NCBI RefSeq assembly: GCF_021582875.1
Contig: NZ_CP091138.1
Coordinates: 1,922,001-1,986,000, forward strand
Reading direction: 5' to 3'
From: Microbacterium sp. KUDC0406
GTDB taxonomy: Bacteria; Actinomycetota; Actinomycetes; Actinomycetales; Microbacteriaceae
DNA: 64,000 bases
The notes below the pieces were generated by a model that saw nothing but the letters and a program-made list of their open reading frames with translations, did no database searches and was not told where the DNA came from. Positions 1-11,125 of this stretch are shown here, in pieces; the stretch's first letter is position 1; each line of letters begins with the position of its first letter. The position numbers and the translations under genes are program-made.

Positions 1-2296
1 ATGTGCTTGATCTCGGTGGGACCTGCGGCGCCGAACGAGTACACGGTCATGCGGACCCGGTCGTCGTACAGGGCCGCGCGTACGCCGATCGGGTCGGCAC
101 CGCCGATCCCCGCCTCTCCCCAGTCGCCGCTGGGTCCGTACTGCGTCGTCACGGCACCGGTGTTGACCATGGTCAGTCCCTGCGCGTCCGCGGGATCGAT
201 GCGGTGCTCGACGGACCAGTCGTTCAGCTGCGGCGACCAGTGCGTGTGGCTCGTGACCATGATCACGTTCGGGTTCTCCGACATGAGCCGGGTGAACCGT
301 TCGGCGTCGGCGCCGTAGTCGTTCCGGTTGAAGGTGATGTATGTGCCGGACACCGAGTCGGCCAGCGGATGGTGCGTGAACAGCAGCACGGGCTGGTTCT
401 GTCCCTTCCAGTAGGCCAGACGTTCGCGCAGCCACCCGAACTGCTCATCGGAGTAGTCGACGAACGGCCCGCTTCCGGTCTGCTTCGCGTAGTCGTACGC
501 CTCGCTTCCGACCCACAGCAGTGGCAGCCGGCCGTCGACGAGGACCTCGCCCCACAGCCCGCCCTGCCCGCCGACCGTCCGCATGCCGGCCTGGTCGAGG
601 AAGCGGTTGCGGAACACCTCCGAACCGTCGTTGCCGTAGTACTCGTGATTGCCGATCGTCGAGATCGACGTCGGGTAGGAGTCGCCGCCTCCGGCCGTGA
701 ACGCCGCCTTGTAGGCGGCGTAGTTGGCTGTCGACCCGGCGGAGACGAGGTCGCCGTTGGCGACGATGACGTTCGCCTTCTCGGCCATCCCGCGGAATCC
801 CGGGAGCACCTGCTCGCTCAGCCGCGCATTCGAGCCCTGGATGTCGCTGAAGATGTCCACGAGTGCGTCGGCCGTCGCATCCTCCGCGAGTGGCGCGAGC
901 GGGCGCACCAGCAGCACGTTGTCGACCATCCATGATCCGGCTGCGTCCGGCGTCGTGAATCCGAACTCCAGCGTGACGGAGCGGGCGCCCGACGGCACGG
1001 ACAGAGGAAGCCGCAGCTGTGCGGACTCCTGGTCGCCCGCGGCGTGCTCGAACAGGACGGCGGACTCCCCGCTGTCGAAGCGTGCGGTCAGTGTCGCGCT
1101 CTGTGCCGCGCCCCGCACGCGGAGGTGGCTGTCCACGCGCACCTCGAGTTCGTCGCCGGCGCTGACCGGGATCCGCTCCGAGGTCAGCTCGCCGTCGAAC
1201 GCGCCGGTCGACGACTCCGCGACGGCCAGCCTGCCGGTGGCGCGGGTGAACGCCTGACGCCGGTCCGTGCCATAGGCGTCGACCACGTCGTCCCGGGTCG
1301 AGATCGCCCAGTCGCCGCCGGCCGTCCAGTCATCGGCGCCGTCGAAGCCGCCGAACCAGACGATCGGCTCGGTCGTGGCGATGCCGGCCGATTCTCCGCT
1401 GAGCACGGAGATGCTCAGCGCGATCGGGGCGACTCCGTCTCCGGAGATCGCCAGGCGGAGGAACCCCTCCTGCGTGCCGGCCGGGATCGTCACATCGAAG
1501 GTTGTCGTGCCGTCGGCCGCCGCCGCGGGGATGCCGCTGACTGCTGCGCCGTCGAGCTCGGCGGTCACCTGCTGTCCTGCGCGCAGGCCCCCGAGCTTCA
1601 CCCGGGTCGTGCCGCCGGGAGCTGCGACGGGCTTCGTCCCCGAGAGCACGAGGGGGTCACCGGCGCGGGAGCAGACTCGGAGATCTGGACGTTGTCGATC
1701 ATCCAGAACCAGTTGTTCGAGCTCTGCAGGTACGACCAGCCCACCTGCACCGTGTCCGTGCCGGCCGGGACGTCCACCGTGAGGTCCACCGACTCGTCGA
1801 GGCGGTTCGTGGCGAAGCTCTGCACGACCACCGGATCGCCGTCGTCGAACCGCGCGACGAGCTGAGCGGTCTGCGGGGCCTGCCCCTGCTTGTAGTGGCT
1901 GTCGAACCGGACGCGCACGGCGCCGGACTTCTCGATCAGGTCCGTCTGCGGCGCCCACAGCACCGAGTCGAACCTGCCGGTCGCCGGACGGTTGAGGTCG
2001 GATTCCACAACGGCCACCATTCCCTGTCCCTTGCCGAACGACGCGCGATCGCCGCTGTCGCCGAACGCGGAGACGACCTCGGCGGTGGTGTGGAAGGTCC
2101 ACCCCTGCCACCCGTCCCGCATCCCGGCGACGTTCTCGTTGTCGATCGCCCAGCCGCTGGGCACCTGCTGCGCCGAGCCGGTCGAGAAGTCCTCGGTCAG
2201 CAGGGGTTCCGCCGCGACGGCGGGGGCGACGGCGGCAAGGCCCGCCAGGCACGTCGCCGCGATGGCGACGACGCCGATCGAACGTCTGGTTCTCAT
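1..2296 (-). CDS. Secreted calcineurin-like metallophosphoesterase (frameshifted, 3' end outside window)
   Basis: This is an exported phosphoesterase. It starts with a Sec-type signal peptide of about 29 residues (MRTRRS, then a hydrophobic stretch ending AVAA). Two jelly-roll-like modules of about 180 residues follow; they resemble each other and each ends in a W-x-x-D-N-V motif. The C-terminal half carries the calcineurin-like metal-site motifs in order: DIFSD, NGD, GNHEYYG, THHP and SHTHW. The reading frame breaks near 1650 in a run of C; restoring one base joins the two halves. The gene runs off the left edge, so the C-terminus is missing. The ribosome-binding sequence GAAGGGA lies just before the ATG at 2296. 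The substrate is unknown. It lies 59 bases downstream of a secreted hexosaminidase on the same strand, which suggests extracellular polymer or phosphate scavenging; that link is inference. Confidence 0.8.
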
Positions 2297-2355
2297 GCGG
2301 TGGATCCCTTCTCAGCTGCTCTCTGATGGCGCGGTCGGTGTTCAGGTGGTATCGG

Positions 2356-5020
2356 TCAGCCGCAGGCGAGGGCGTCGTACCCGACGTGAGCGCGCTGCGT
2401 GCTGCCGCTGGGGTGTTCCGCGGTGACGATCAGCTCCCCCGCGGGCAGGGTCTTCTCACGGCTGTTGAACGACGTGCTCGCGCTTCTTCCCGGCGCGACC
2501 GCCGGGAACGTCTTCGCGTCGGACGCGGACTCGATCGTGATGTCGACCGGCGCGTCACCGGTGTTCTTCACCGACGCGTACACATACGCCGTGCCGCCGA
2601 TGCACCGCGCCGCGACCGACGCGCTCTGCGCCTCCGCCGCGTCTGCGGGACGGGGAACCGCCACGTCGATGATCGAGAGATAGGGGCTGAGGTTCTTCCC
2701 GGTCACCAGGATGCGCACGAAGCGAGCTTCGGTCCGCTCGATCGTCACCGCGTCCGCACGCGACGATCCGGACGGAGCAGGCATGCCGGACCGCTCGGCG
2801 ACCGTGCGCCACGTGCTGCCGTCGTCGCCGACCTGCACCGCGTACGCGCTCGCGCTCGCGGCTTCCCAGAGGATCGAGACCGCGTCGAACTGCCGCACCG
2901 ATCCGAGGTCGATCGACAGCCACGGCTCGGCGACGTACGACGCCGACCAGCGGGTCGCCGGGTTCCCGTCGACCGCGTTCGACGCGGGCATCGACGCCGC
3001 CTCATCCCCCGACGACGTGGCGATCGCGCCCGCGGTGAGCGGGCTCGGCGCGAACGCCCGCACGGCCCAGGCCGAGATCGGAGCATCCGCCGCCGTGATG
3101 TCCGTGAGGGACACGTAGCGTGCTCGCACGTTGCGCAGGTCGACCGGCGCCCCGGCCTCGGCCGGAACGTCTGCGGACTGCCAGAACACTCCGTCGGCCG
3201 ACGTCGTGGCCCGGTACGACGCCGGCGCCGTGCCCGCCCAGTCGACCTCGAGCCGCCCGACGGCCTGGACCGATCCGAGGTCGAGCGTCACCGACGCCGT
3301 CTGCGCCGAGGTGGTCCACCGGGTCAGGCTCCGGCCGTCGGTGAGGTGAGCCGGATCGCTGCCAGCATCGGTGGACGAGGCGGTGGCGTCGGCGCCGAAG
3401 GACAGCTCGCCGGGGGCTGCGGTGCCGGACTGCTCGATCGTCTTCAGTCCGGGGCCGCGCCCGATCTCGGCAACTGCCGAGCTGAAGTCCGCGTACGTCT
3501 GCTCAGGCGTCTGCGCGGCCCATGTCTTCTGGGCGATGACCGGGAACGAGTCCCTGATCAGCCCGTGCACGTCGAGTTCGGTGTAGTCGCGGTCGACCAG
3601 GTCGTTCCACACCGCGAACATCGCACCCTGCGGTGCTCCCGCGGGGACGTCGTCGGTCGCGGAGCGACGGTTGGGCAGCCAGGACGCGTAGAGCTCTGCG
3701 TTGTTCAGGCCGCTGCCGTGGTAGTAGTCCGCGAAAGGCACGACGTAGAGCGTGCTGTCGTTGGAGTTGACGAAGGGGTACCCGTCGGCATGGGCCGCCG
3801 CCATGCCGTACCAGCCGTCGTTCCAGCTGTTGATGGTGACATCGCGGTCGTATCCGCTCGCGTCGCCGCTCATCACGGTCATGCTGCCCCAGGCGCGAGG
3901 GTGCTTCCCAGAGAGCGCACGTGCTCGGCCATCGCGTTGAAGAAGTCGCGGTACTGCGTCGCGTACTGGCGCGGATACTCATCCGCTCCGAAGTGCACCT
4001 CGGGACCCTGGAACCACGGCGCGAACTCGTCGAAGACGCCCTTGATCGTCTCGGTCGTCCCTGGCTCGGTCAGGTCCAGGTGGTCGGAGTCACCGCCGTC
4101 GAGCCCGAGCTCGGGCTTCCACTGGATGAACGCCAGCGAGTGGGCGGGAACGTCGATCTCGGGCACGATCTGCACCGCGTGCGCGGCCGCGACGTCTTCG
4201 AAGCTCTGCCAGTCCGCACGGTCGTACGCGCCGTCGGCGGACGCGAGGCCGGCGTACTCCGGATCATCGGACCTGAGCCGGAAACCGGCGTACCCGTCCT
4301 GCCAGCCCGTCGCCGGGCGGCCGATCTGATTGTCGTTGAGGTGGATCTGGAAGTTGTTGAGCTTGTACCAGCTCATCATCCGGATGTAATCGCGAACGAA
4401 CCCGGGGTGAAGAAGCGCCGGCCGACGTCGAGCATGAATCCGCGTACGGCGTAGTCCGGCCAGTCCGCGCTCTTGCCACGAGGCAGTGAGGTGCGGGAGT
4501 CGGTGCCGGCGAGGATCTGCAGGATCGTGCGCGTGCCGTAGAAGACGCCGGTCGCGCTCGGCGCGGAGACCTGCACGCGGTCATCGACGGCGAGCGTGTA
4601 GCCCTCCTCGGAGAAGCGCTGTCCTCCGTCGGCACTCGAGAGCGAGCCGTCCTGGGTGAGCACGATGTCGCCGGCCCTGGCCCCGTCCGTCATGACAGCC
4701 GGAGCGATCCCGCTGACGGCATCCAGGTCCGCTGCGAACTGTCGCGCCATGTCGTCCAGTGCCGGAGGGGCGATGATCCGGGTGCTGTCGCTCAGCTCCC
4801 AGTCCCCCTCCCCGCCCGACCAGGTCTTCAGCGCGGGGATCACCGTGGGCTTCGCGTTCGCCACCGTGTCGGTCGCCGATCGCAGCGCGGCGGCAGAGGC
4901 GTCGGCGGGAGCGCCTGCGACGGTCCCCGCAGCCAGCGCCACGGCTGCCAGCCCTACGGCGACCCGTCCCGGACCCCGCAGGGATCTCGAACGCACATCC
5001 ACAAGATTCCTCAGCATCAT
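2356..5020 (-). CDS. Secreted GH20 beta-N-acetylhexosaminidase with discoidin domains (two frameshifts)
   Basis: This enzyme should remove terminal beta-linked GlcNAc or GalNAc outside the cell. The order is: signal peptide (about residues 1-45), a GH20b-type N-terminal domain, the GH20 barrel, two F5/8 type C (discoidin-like) domains, and a C-terminal module of 83 residues. The catalytic Asp-Glu pair is visible in VHFGADEYP. The barrel is split by two one-base deletions near 4395 and 3893. Restoring one G at each gives the expected FVRDYIRMMSWYK and GKHPRAWGSM joins and a protein of about 888 residues. AGGAGAGG precedes the ATG at 5020. The C-terminal module is shared with the next upstream gene (5190-8303). 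A carbohydrate-binding or wall-anchoring role for that module is a guess. Confidence 0.88.
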
Positions 5021-5189
5021 CGCGAGCCTCTCCTGCGCGACGGCCGCACTGCCGTCGCTTCATTTGATTGATTCTGCGTGTCTAGCGCGGAATAGTCACA
5101 CTAACGATCATTTCAAGGCGGGACAAGACCTCTACTGCAGACGACGGCTCCCGCCGGGGCTGCCGGCGAGCCGGCGCCCGCGCGGCGCG

Positions 5190-8100
5190 TCATCGACACG
5201 ACAACGCCCCGTACGGCGCCCTCCCGTCATGCTCGGCCGTGCCGGCCGTCGCGTGCACTCCGACCTCACCCGCAGGCAACTCCGCGAGCCGGGAGTTGAA
5301 GCCGGCGGTGGCGGATGCTCCGGGTTCGACGGCCGCGAAGGAGCGCGCTCCGTACGGGGTGTCCAGGTCGATGTCGACCGGGACGTCATCGTCGTTGCGT
5401 ACCGAGACGTACACGTAGGCCTTGCCTGCGAGGCAACGCGGGGTCACGGTCGGCGCCAGGTCCAGGCCGTCGGACTGCGCGAGCTCGACCGCGAACAGAC
5501 TGAGGCCGGAGCCGGTGACCGGACTGCCCGCCGGCAGCGTCACACTCGCCACGGGCTTGCCCGAGAGCGGGATGCGCTGGGCGAAGATCGACGCCCGCTC
5601 CTGCACATTCTGGATCGTGCCCCCGTTGTAGGGCTTCGTGCGCTGCAGGGAGGATGCGGCGTCGGCGAGCACCTCGGTGTCCGCGGCGGTCGCGGCCCGA
5701 TCGCTCCACAGCGGGAGGGCGATCCGCACCCGCTGAGTGGTGCCGTCCTGGTAGTGCACCGTGGCGGTGCCCTCCGTCTGCGTGCCGGCGGAGAAGCCGG
5801 CGACGACGAGCTGGTCGCCCTCGCCCTCCAGCTTCAGCTGCTGGCCGGCGGCCTTGACCGCATCCGGAGTGCCGACGGCGTTCGGGTGCCAGTCGAGCTC
5901 GGCGCCGAATGCCGACACCTTCTCGCCGACAGCGAGCCCGGCATCCGCCAGCGCCTCCGCCGAGAACGCACGCAGGTCCGCAGTCACCGCTCCGTTGCGC
6001 GGGTTGGCGGCCGAGGCGACGGCGGTCTGATTGACGAGCTCGCGGAACGGCAGCGGTGCGGCAGCGACGCCAGGACCCTGATAGGCGCCGATGTTCGGCG
6101 TCGCGGGGATCGGGTCGCCGAAGAAGTCGCGTTCACCGGCATCCTCGATCGGCGTGCCCGCGCCCAGCAGCGGCGAGCCGACGGCCAGTCGGTAGCCCGG
6201 CAGGGTGCGCGTGGTCTGCCCGCTGCCTGCCGCGATCAGCTGCGGGTCGCCGACGATGGCATCCGCCTCGCCGGCCGCCGGCTGGATGCCGCCGAAGTAC
6301 GCGTTGCTCTCGTACACCGCGTTCGCGGTCTTCAGCGTTCCGCCCTGGGCGATGATGATGTTGTTCCGCACCTCGCGCGGCGCGTTCATGTCGTCCTCGA
6401 ACGGACGGTTGAGGCACGAGAAGGTGTTGTTGTAGATCAGGTGCAGCCCGGGACCGCCGCTGGATCCCGCGAGCCGGCAGTCGTCCTGCGAGACGTTGTA
6501 GCGCAGGATCGTGTTCGTCGTCGTGGAGGCGGTGCCGCAGCCCGAGATGCAGTCCAGGTAGAACCCGCCGGCGTTGCCGTAGGAGTAGTTGTACTGGAAG
6601 GTGCAGCTGCCCTTGATCTTCATGTCGCAGTCCCAGGCCGTCGAGTCGTAGGTCGAGCCCACGCTGTTGCCGACGACGTTGTACTGGAACAGCGGATCCA
6701 CCGAGTTGTACGGCCACATGCCGGCGAAGTTGCCCTTCAGGAAGGGGTACTCGCCGTGCCCGAGATCGATCGCGGAGTTGTACTCGATGACCGGCCTGTC
6801 GGAGTTGTGGATGACGATGCCGTCGCCGCCCACCGCACGGATGTCGTTGCGCGCGACGTACACGTCCTCGTTGTAGTGCGCGGTGCTGTCGGGTGCCGAG
6901 AGCTTGATGCCGCCCGCTGCGGTGTCGTTGATGACGTTGTCGGTCACGGTGATGCCGTCGAACCAGCCGACGCCGTCGCCGAGCACCGAGATGCCTGCTG
7001 AGCGGGAGAACGCGTTCCCGAGGCTGGTCTTGTCCGACCATCCGGCGACCTTCTCGACGTGGTTGCGGGTGAGTACCACACCGCTGCGCTTCGAGCCGTC
7101 GTTGATCTCGTACAGGATGCCGACGCGGCGCTGGTCGGGGGTGCCGGGGTTGATCACGTGCATGCCGTCGACAGTCCAGTTGCTGACGTTCAGCAGGTGG
7201 ATGCCGGCCAGCGCGCCGGCGCCGTCGATCGTGGCCTCCTCGTCGCCGTCACCGTAGGGCGCGACGGTGATCGGCGCCGTGTCGAGTCCTGACCCCTTCG
7301 GGGCGAAGGTCCCGGCGCATTCGGCACCTCGGCGGAACAGCACCTTCTCACCGGGCTGGAACGTCCCGACGGCCGCGGTCAGCTGCGCGAGCGAGGTGTA
7401 GGGCGATGCGACCGAACCGTCGCCCTCCCCCTCGGCCGAGCAGTCGATGTGGTGCACCGCCTCGGACACCGCGACGACGTGCGCGGGCGCCTGCCCGGTC
7501 GCCGTCACACCGAACTTCGCCTCACCCGTGGCGCTGATCTCGTAGTCGCCTCCGGCGATCCCGGCCGGAACGACGAAGGTGGCCGTGGCCCGGCCGTCCT
7601 CGTCGGCGTTCGCCGTCACCGTCACCTCGGCGAAGGTCACCGTGACCGGCGCCTGCGGCAGCACGCCCTCGACGGCGACCTTCGCCGTCGAACCGGGCGA
7701 CAGCAGGGAGAGGTCGGTGTCCTGAGGAGTGATCGTCAGCGGCTGGGCGATGAAGGAGTCGGTGCAGTTGAATCGCAGGTCGGCCCAGTCGGCGTGATCG
7801 TTGCCGTTGCCCTCCGGCCCGGTCTCGGCCCGCAGCTCGATGAGGTCGGCACCGGTGACGTCGAGGTTGAGCCGGCCCGCCGGGCCGGATCCGGTGCGCT
7901 CCATGCGGAACTCCTCGGCCCCGTCGACGGTGACCACGAAGTCGACCCGCCCCTTCCCGCTCTGGCTGTCGTCGATGCCGACGTATCCGAGCAGCTGACG
8001 GCAGTCGCCGCCCAGCGAGTAGACGATGGATGCCGGGGCATGCGTGCCGAGGCCCTTGGGATACTTCGTCCCGCGGATCGACTGGATGCTCCGATCAGCA

Positions 8101-8303
8101 TCCGGCACGGCCTTGGCGCCGTTGTTGTAGTCGAGCTCGACGGGCCCCCAGCCGTTGGTCGCGGAGACCCAGTCGACATCGCTGGCGTAGTGCACATCGC
8201 CGCCGAGGCCTTCGACTGCAGAAGCCGCCGGCGCCATGGCCGTCGCCCCCAGGGCCACGAGTGCGGCGATGACAACACCCATTCGAAGTGAGCTTTTATG
8301 CAC
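5190..8303 (-). CDS. Secreted NPCBM and right-handed beta-helix protein, putative polysaccharide-active enzyme
   Basis: This large exported protein of 1037 residues has an intact frame. A GTG start at 8303 sits behind a strong GAGGAGG ribosome-binding site. After a signal peptide of about 30 residues comes an NPCBM domain (roughly 35-190, with the typical GLGTHA motif) and an Ig-like segment. A long right-handed parallel beta-helix of the pectate-lyase-like type follows (about 290-760, with repeated N-x-I/V turns). Next is a second domain of NPCBM or Ig character, and last an 82-residue module homologous to the C-terminus of the neighbouring GH20. I see no clear catalytic signature that would fix the substrate. 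It may be a polysaccharide lyase or glycosidase acting with the adjacent hexosaminidase. The upstream 203 bases carry its promoter region and a CCCCGCGGGG palindrome at 8362-8371. Confidence 0.75.
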   Translation of the reverse strand: MHKSSLRMGVVIAALVALGATAMAPAASAVEGLGGDVHYASDVDWVSATNGWGPVELDYNNGAKAVPDADRSIQSIRGTKYPKGLGTHAPASIVYSLGGDCRQLLGYVGIDDSQSGKGRVDFVVTVDGAEEFRMERTGSGPAGRLNLDVTGADLIELRAETGPEGNGNDHADWADLRFNCTDSFIAQPLTITPQDTDLSLLSPGSTAKVAVEGVLPQAPVTVTFAEVTVTANADEDGRATATFVVPAGIAGGDYEISATGEAKFGVTATGQAPAHVVAVSEAVHHIDCSAEGEGDGSVASPYTSLAQLTAAVGTFQPGEKVLFRRGAECAGTFAPKGSGLDTAPITVAPYGDGDEEATIDGAGALAGIHLLNVSNWTVDGMHVINPGTPDQRRVGILYEINDGSKRSGVVLTRNHVEKVAGWSDKTSLGNAFSRSAGISVLGDGVGWFDGITVTDNVINDTAAGGIKLSAPDSTAHYNEDVYVARNDIRAVGGDGIVIHNSDRPVIEYNSAIDLGHGEYPFLKGNFAGMWPYNSVDPLFQYNVVGNSVGSTYDSTAWDCDMKIKGSCTFQYNYSYGNAGGFYLDCISGCGTASTTTNTILRYNVSQDDCRLAGSSGGPGLHLIYNNTFSCLNRPFEDDMNAPREVRNNIIIAQGGTLKTANAVYESNAYFGGIQPAAGEADAIVGDPQLIAAGSGQTTRTLPGYRLAVGSPLLGAGTPIEDAGERDFFGDPIPATPNIGAYQGPGVAAAPLPFRELVNQTAVASAANPRNGAVTADLRAFSAEALADAGLAVGEKVSAFGAELDWHPNAVGTPDAVKAAGQQLKLEGEGDQLVVAGFSAGTQTEGTATVHYQDGTTQRVRIALPLWSDRAATAADTEVLADAASSLQRTKPYNGGTIQNVQERASIFAQRIPLSGKPVASVTLPAGSPVTGSGLSLFAVELAQSDGLDLAPTVTPRCLAGKAYVYVSVRNDDDVPVDIDLDTPYGARSFAAVEPGASATAGFNSRLAELPAGEVGVHATAGTAEHDGRAPYGALSCR

Positions 8304-8506
8304 GAATTCCTCCTCGAACCGTCACGACTCAGCATTCTGTGATCCCTGTGAGGCTGACATGCCCCGCGGGGAAAATCTATGATTTGTTCGTGATCGATCT
8401 GATTGGAACGGATTCGAACAGTCCCACCCGCGATGCGGGACTCGAGCTGCCCGAGAACGCCGGGCCCGTGGAATGCTGGACGAATGCGTCCCCTGAGACA
8501 CCTCCG

Positions 8507-9738
8507 ATGACCCGCGGCCCCGCCGCGCTCGGCGATCGCAACTTCCGCTGGTTCTTCCTCGCACGGGCGATCACGCTGATCACGGGCTCGATGTCGTCGA
8601 TCGCGCTGGCGTTCGCCGTGCTGGGGATCGACAACGACCCCGTCAGCCTGTCGCTCGTGCTCGCCGCGTTCACGGTCGCGAACATCGTGTTCGTCCTGTT
8701 CGGCGGGGTCGTCGCGGACCGGCTGCCCCGGGCTCTCGTCATCCAGGCGTGCTACGTGCTCGACATCCTCTCGATCGGCACGATCGCGGCGCTGCTGTTC
8801 ACCGGCACCGCGAGCATCCCGGCGCTGATCGGACTGGCCGCGCTCAACGGCGCGTCGACCGCGTTCGTCATGCCCGCGATGCAGGGCCTCATCCCCCAGC
8901 TGACCACTCCGGCCCACCTGCAGCAGGCGAACGCGATGATCTCCTTCGTCCGCTCCGCGGTCACCATCGGCGGCCCGGTGATCGCCGGCGTACTGGTGGC
9001 AACGGTAGGACCCGCGTGGGCGATGGTGGTGCAGGTGATCGGCTGGCTCGCCGCGATCCCGATCCTGGCGCTGGTGAAGCTCCCTCCGCCCGCGGGTGAC
9101 GGCGAGTTCTCGCTGTTCGCCGATCTGCGCGCCGGCTGGGGGAGTTCTGGAGCCGCTCCTGGCTGTGGACCATCGTGCTCGCCTTCATGATCATGAACGC
9201 GATCCACGTCGGCGCCTGGGGCGTCGTCGGACCGTACATCGCGAAGAACGACGACCGGCTCGGTATCTCCGGCTGGGGCTGGGTGGTCAGCGCGGAGGGG
9301 CTCGGCGTGCTGCTGATGACGCTGATCCTGATGCGCTACCCGCTGCGACGGCCGCTGCGGTTCGGCATGATCGGCATGTCGATCTTCGCGATCCCCCTCA
9401 CGGTGCTCGGCGTGCACCCGGCCGTCGTGCTGCTCGCGATCGCCGCCTTCCTCGCCGGCACAGGTCATGAGATCTTCGGCACCGCCTGGAGCGTCGCAAT
9501 GATGGAGAACATCCCGGGCGACAAGCTCTCCCGTGTCTCCAGCTACGACATGCTCGGCAGCTTCGTCGTGATGCCGATCGGCACGCTCGTCTACGGCTGG
9601 CTGATCACGCGCGCCGACCCGGCGACGGTGCTCGTGACCTCCGGCATCCTGTACGCCGTGATCGCGCTGTCGGCTCTCGCTGTGCCGAGCGTGTGGCGGA
9701 TGGGACGTGCGGAGGGTGCGATCGCGCCACGTTCATAG
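8507..9738 (+). CDS. MFS transporter (frameshifted)
   Basis: This is a major facilitator protein of about 410 residues with some 12 hydrophobic segments, resembling actinobacterial MFS_3/enterobactin-exporter-like permeases. The open frame extends further upstream, but the ATG at 8507 (MTRGPAALGDRNFRW) begins where family members normally start, so I chose it. A one-base deletion in the G run near 9140 breaks the frame after residue 210 or so. Inserting one G restores RAGWGEFWSRSWLW and the second half. It is divergent from the beta-helix gene (203 bases apart). The substrate cannot be told from sequence; export of a small molecule is the usual role in this subfamily. Confidence 0.82.
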
Positions 9739-9804
9739 GTAGCACGCGGGAATCCCAAAGGCCTCCGGGGTGCGATTCATAGCGAGGGCGCGCACACTGA
9801 GTGC

Positions 9805-10524
9805 ATGACCTTCGATGCCCTCCGCCCGCTCGCCGCACGGGCGGCGCTCTTCTCCGCTCTCCGCCAGGACCAGTTCGTCATGGTCGTCGACGCCCTCGGC
9901 GAGCACCGCTGGGATGCGGATCTCCCGGCGGGGACCATCACGTTCGCGTCCGTGGCGGACCCGTCGCGAAGCATCACCGCGACCGCGCATCTGATCGCGT
10001 CGATCGCCCCGGAGGCGCACTCCGTGCTCTGGGGATGGGCGCACCCGATGGGCGCGGTCGACGGCATCGCCGCCAAGCTGCGCGACTACGGGTCGCAGTA
10101 CGGCATGCCTGCACTCTCGGAGGGCGAGACCCCATTTCCCGAGGGCATCGCCGACGTGGACGCCTGGGTGATCGACGCCGCGCACGTCGTGGGCGGTGTC
10201 GCGGGCGAGCTCACCGGTCGCGCGCCGTACTTCGCCGCGGATGCCGGTGGCGGGACCCGCGCGGTCTTCGTCCTGGACGGCGTGCTGGGCCCGCTCACCG
10301 TGGCCGATGCCGTCGTCGCGCTGCCCCGCATCCTCGCCTCCGCCGAGCTGTCCGACCCGCGCACCTCGGTGTGGGATCTCGCCCGGCTCGCCGCCTGGAA
10401 CCTGCAGTGGACGGATGAGGCGTTCACCGGAGCCACGGTGAACGACGCGAGCGGGTCGGCCACGTTCCGCTTCGACGAGTTCGCCCGGATCGCCGGCATC
10501 GAGAGCTCTCTCGCCCCGGCCTGA
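9805..10524 (+). CDS. DUF6882 family protein
   Basis: This is a 239-residue soluble protein with no signal peptide and no membrane segment. It matches the actinobacterial DUF6882 pattern: an N-terminal helical segment, then repeated aromatic and Trp-containing motifs such as VLWGWAHP and WVIDAAHVV. No catalytic motif is recognisable and its role is unknown. The ATG at 9805 has no ribosome-binding site. A weak CACACT hexamer lies six bases upstream, so a leaderless message is possible. It stands alone, followed 37 bases later by a membrane-protein gene on the same strand. Confidence 0.65.
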   Translation: MTFDALRPLAARAALFSALRQDQFVMVVDALGEHRWDADLPAGTITFASVADPSRSITATAHLIASIAPEAHSVLWGWAHPMGAVDGIAAKLRDYGSQYGMPALSEGETPFPEGIADVDAWVIDAAHVVGGVAGELTGRAPYFAADAGGGTRAVFVLDGVLGPLTVADAVVALPRILASAELSDPRTSVWDLARLAAWNLQWTDEAFTGATVNDASGSATFRFDEFARIAGIESSLAPA

Positions 10525-10561
10525 CCTCCCTCGCGAGCACACGGTGTGCGAAGCTGGGCTC

Positions 10562-11113
10562 ATGCGCAACGCCATCGTCCGTTTCGCGGCGCTCTACGTG
10601 TTCAACGTCGCCGTGCTGCTCGTGCTCGGGCTCGTGCTCCGCTCGGTGCACGTCGGGTGGAACGCCTTCTGGGCCGCGATCGTCCTCACCGCGGCCGCAC
10701 TGGCGCTCAAGCCGGCGCTGCTGAAATGGTTCCGCTCCTCGGCGGCGAAGTCGTCCGATGAGCGGTCACGCTTCGGCGAGAAGCTCGTGCAGTACGCGAT
10801 CGTGTTCGTCGTCGAGCTGATCATCTGGGCGGCCACCGTGCTGCTCAGCGGCGTGTCGGTGAGCGGGTTCTTCTGGGGCTGGATCGTGCCCCCGATCGTG
10901 CTGCTGATCGGCTGGGTGATCTACGACCGGTTCGACGACCGGCTGCGCGCGAAGGCGGGACAGGTGTACGACGCGACGTCGTCGAAGGTGACGGGCAGGC
11001 CCGCAGCGGGCTCGCCTGCGCCCGCCCCGGAGTCGCCGGCGACCACGGCCGCCCGCGAGGAGCTGTCCGACGGACTCACCCCGGAACAGCGCAGGATGCT
11101 CGACGACCTCTGA
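10562..11113 (+). CDS. Four-helix integral membrane protein of unknown function
   Basis: The protein has 183 residues and four predicted membrane segments at about residues 4-26, 32-54, 75-97 and 104-124. A Pro/Ala-rich cytoplasmic tail follows and ends in a GLTPEQRRMLDDL-like motif, which is common at the C-terminus of small actinobacterial membrane proteins. The ATG at 10562 is preferred over an in-frame GTG at 10544 because the hydrophobic region begins directly after it. No function can be assigned. It may be co-transcribed with the DUF6882 gene upstream. Confidence 0.7.
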   Translation: MRNAIVRFAALYVFNVAVLLVLGLVLRSVHVGWNAFWAAIVLTAAALALKPALLKWFRSSAAKSSDERSRFGEKLVQYAIVFVVELIIWAATVLLSGVSVSGFFWGWIVPPIVLLIGWVIYDRFDDRLRAKAGQVYDATSSKVTGRPAAGSPAPAPESPATTAAREELSDGLTPEQRRMLDDL

Positions 11114-11125
11114 GCACGACGGCGC

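Noticed and set aside
2326..4329. Long plus-strand ORF of 667 codons opposite the hexosaminidase
   Set aside because: Arg-rich shadow frame of a GC-rich minus-strand gene with clear GH20 and discoidin domains; no own motifs or ribosome-binding site.
8362..8385. CCCCGCGGGG and AAATC-TAT-GATTT as an operator for the beta-helix gene
   Set aside because: Short palindromes like these are common in such DNA and I see no regulator nearby, so support is too weak for a separate feature.
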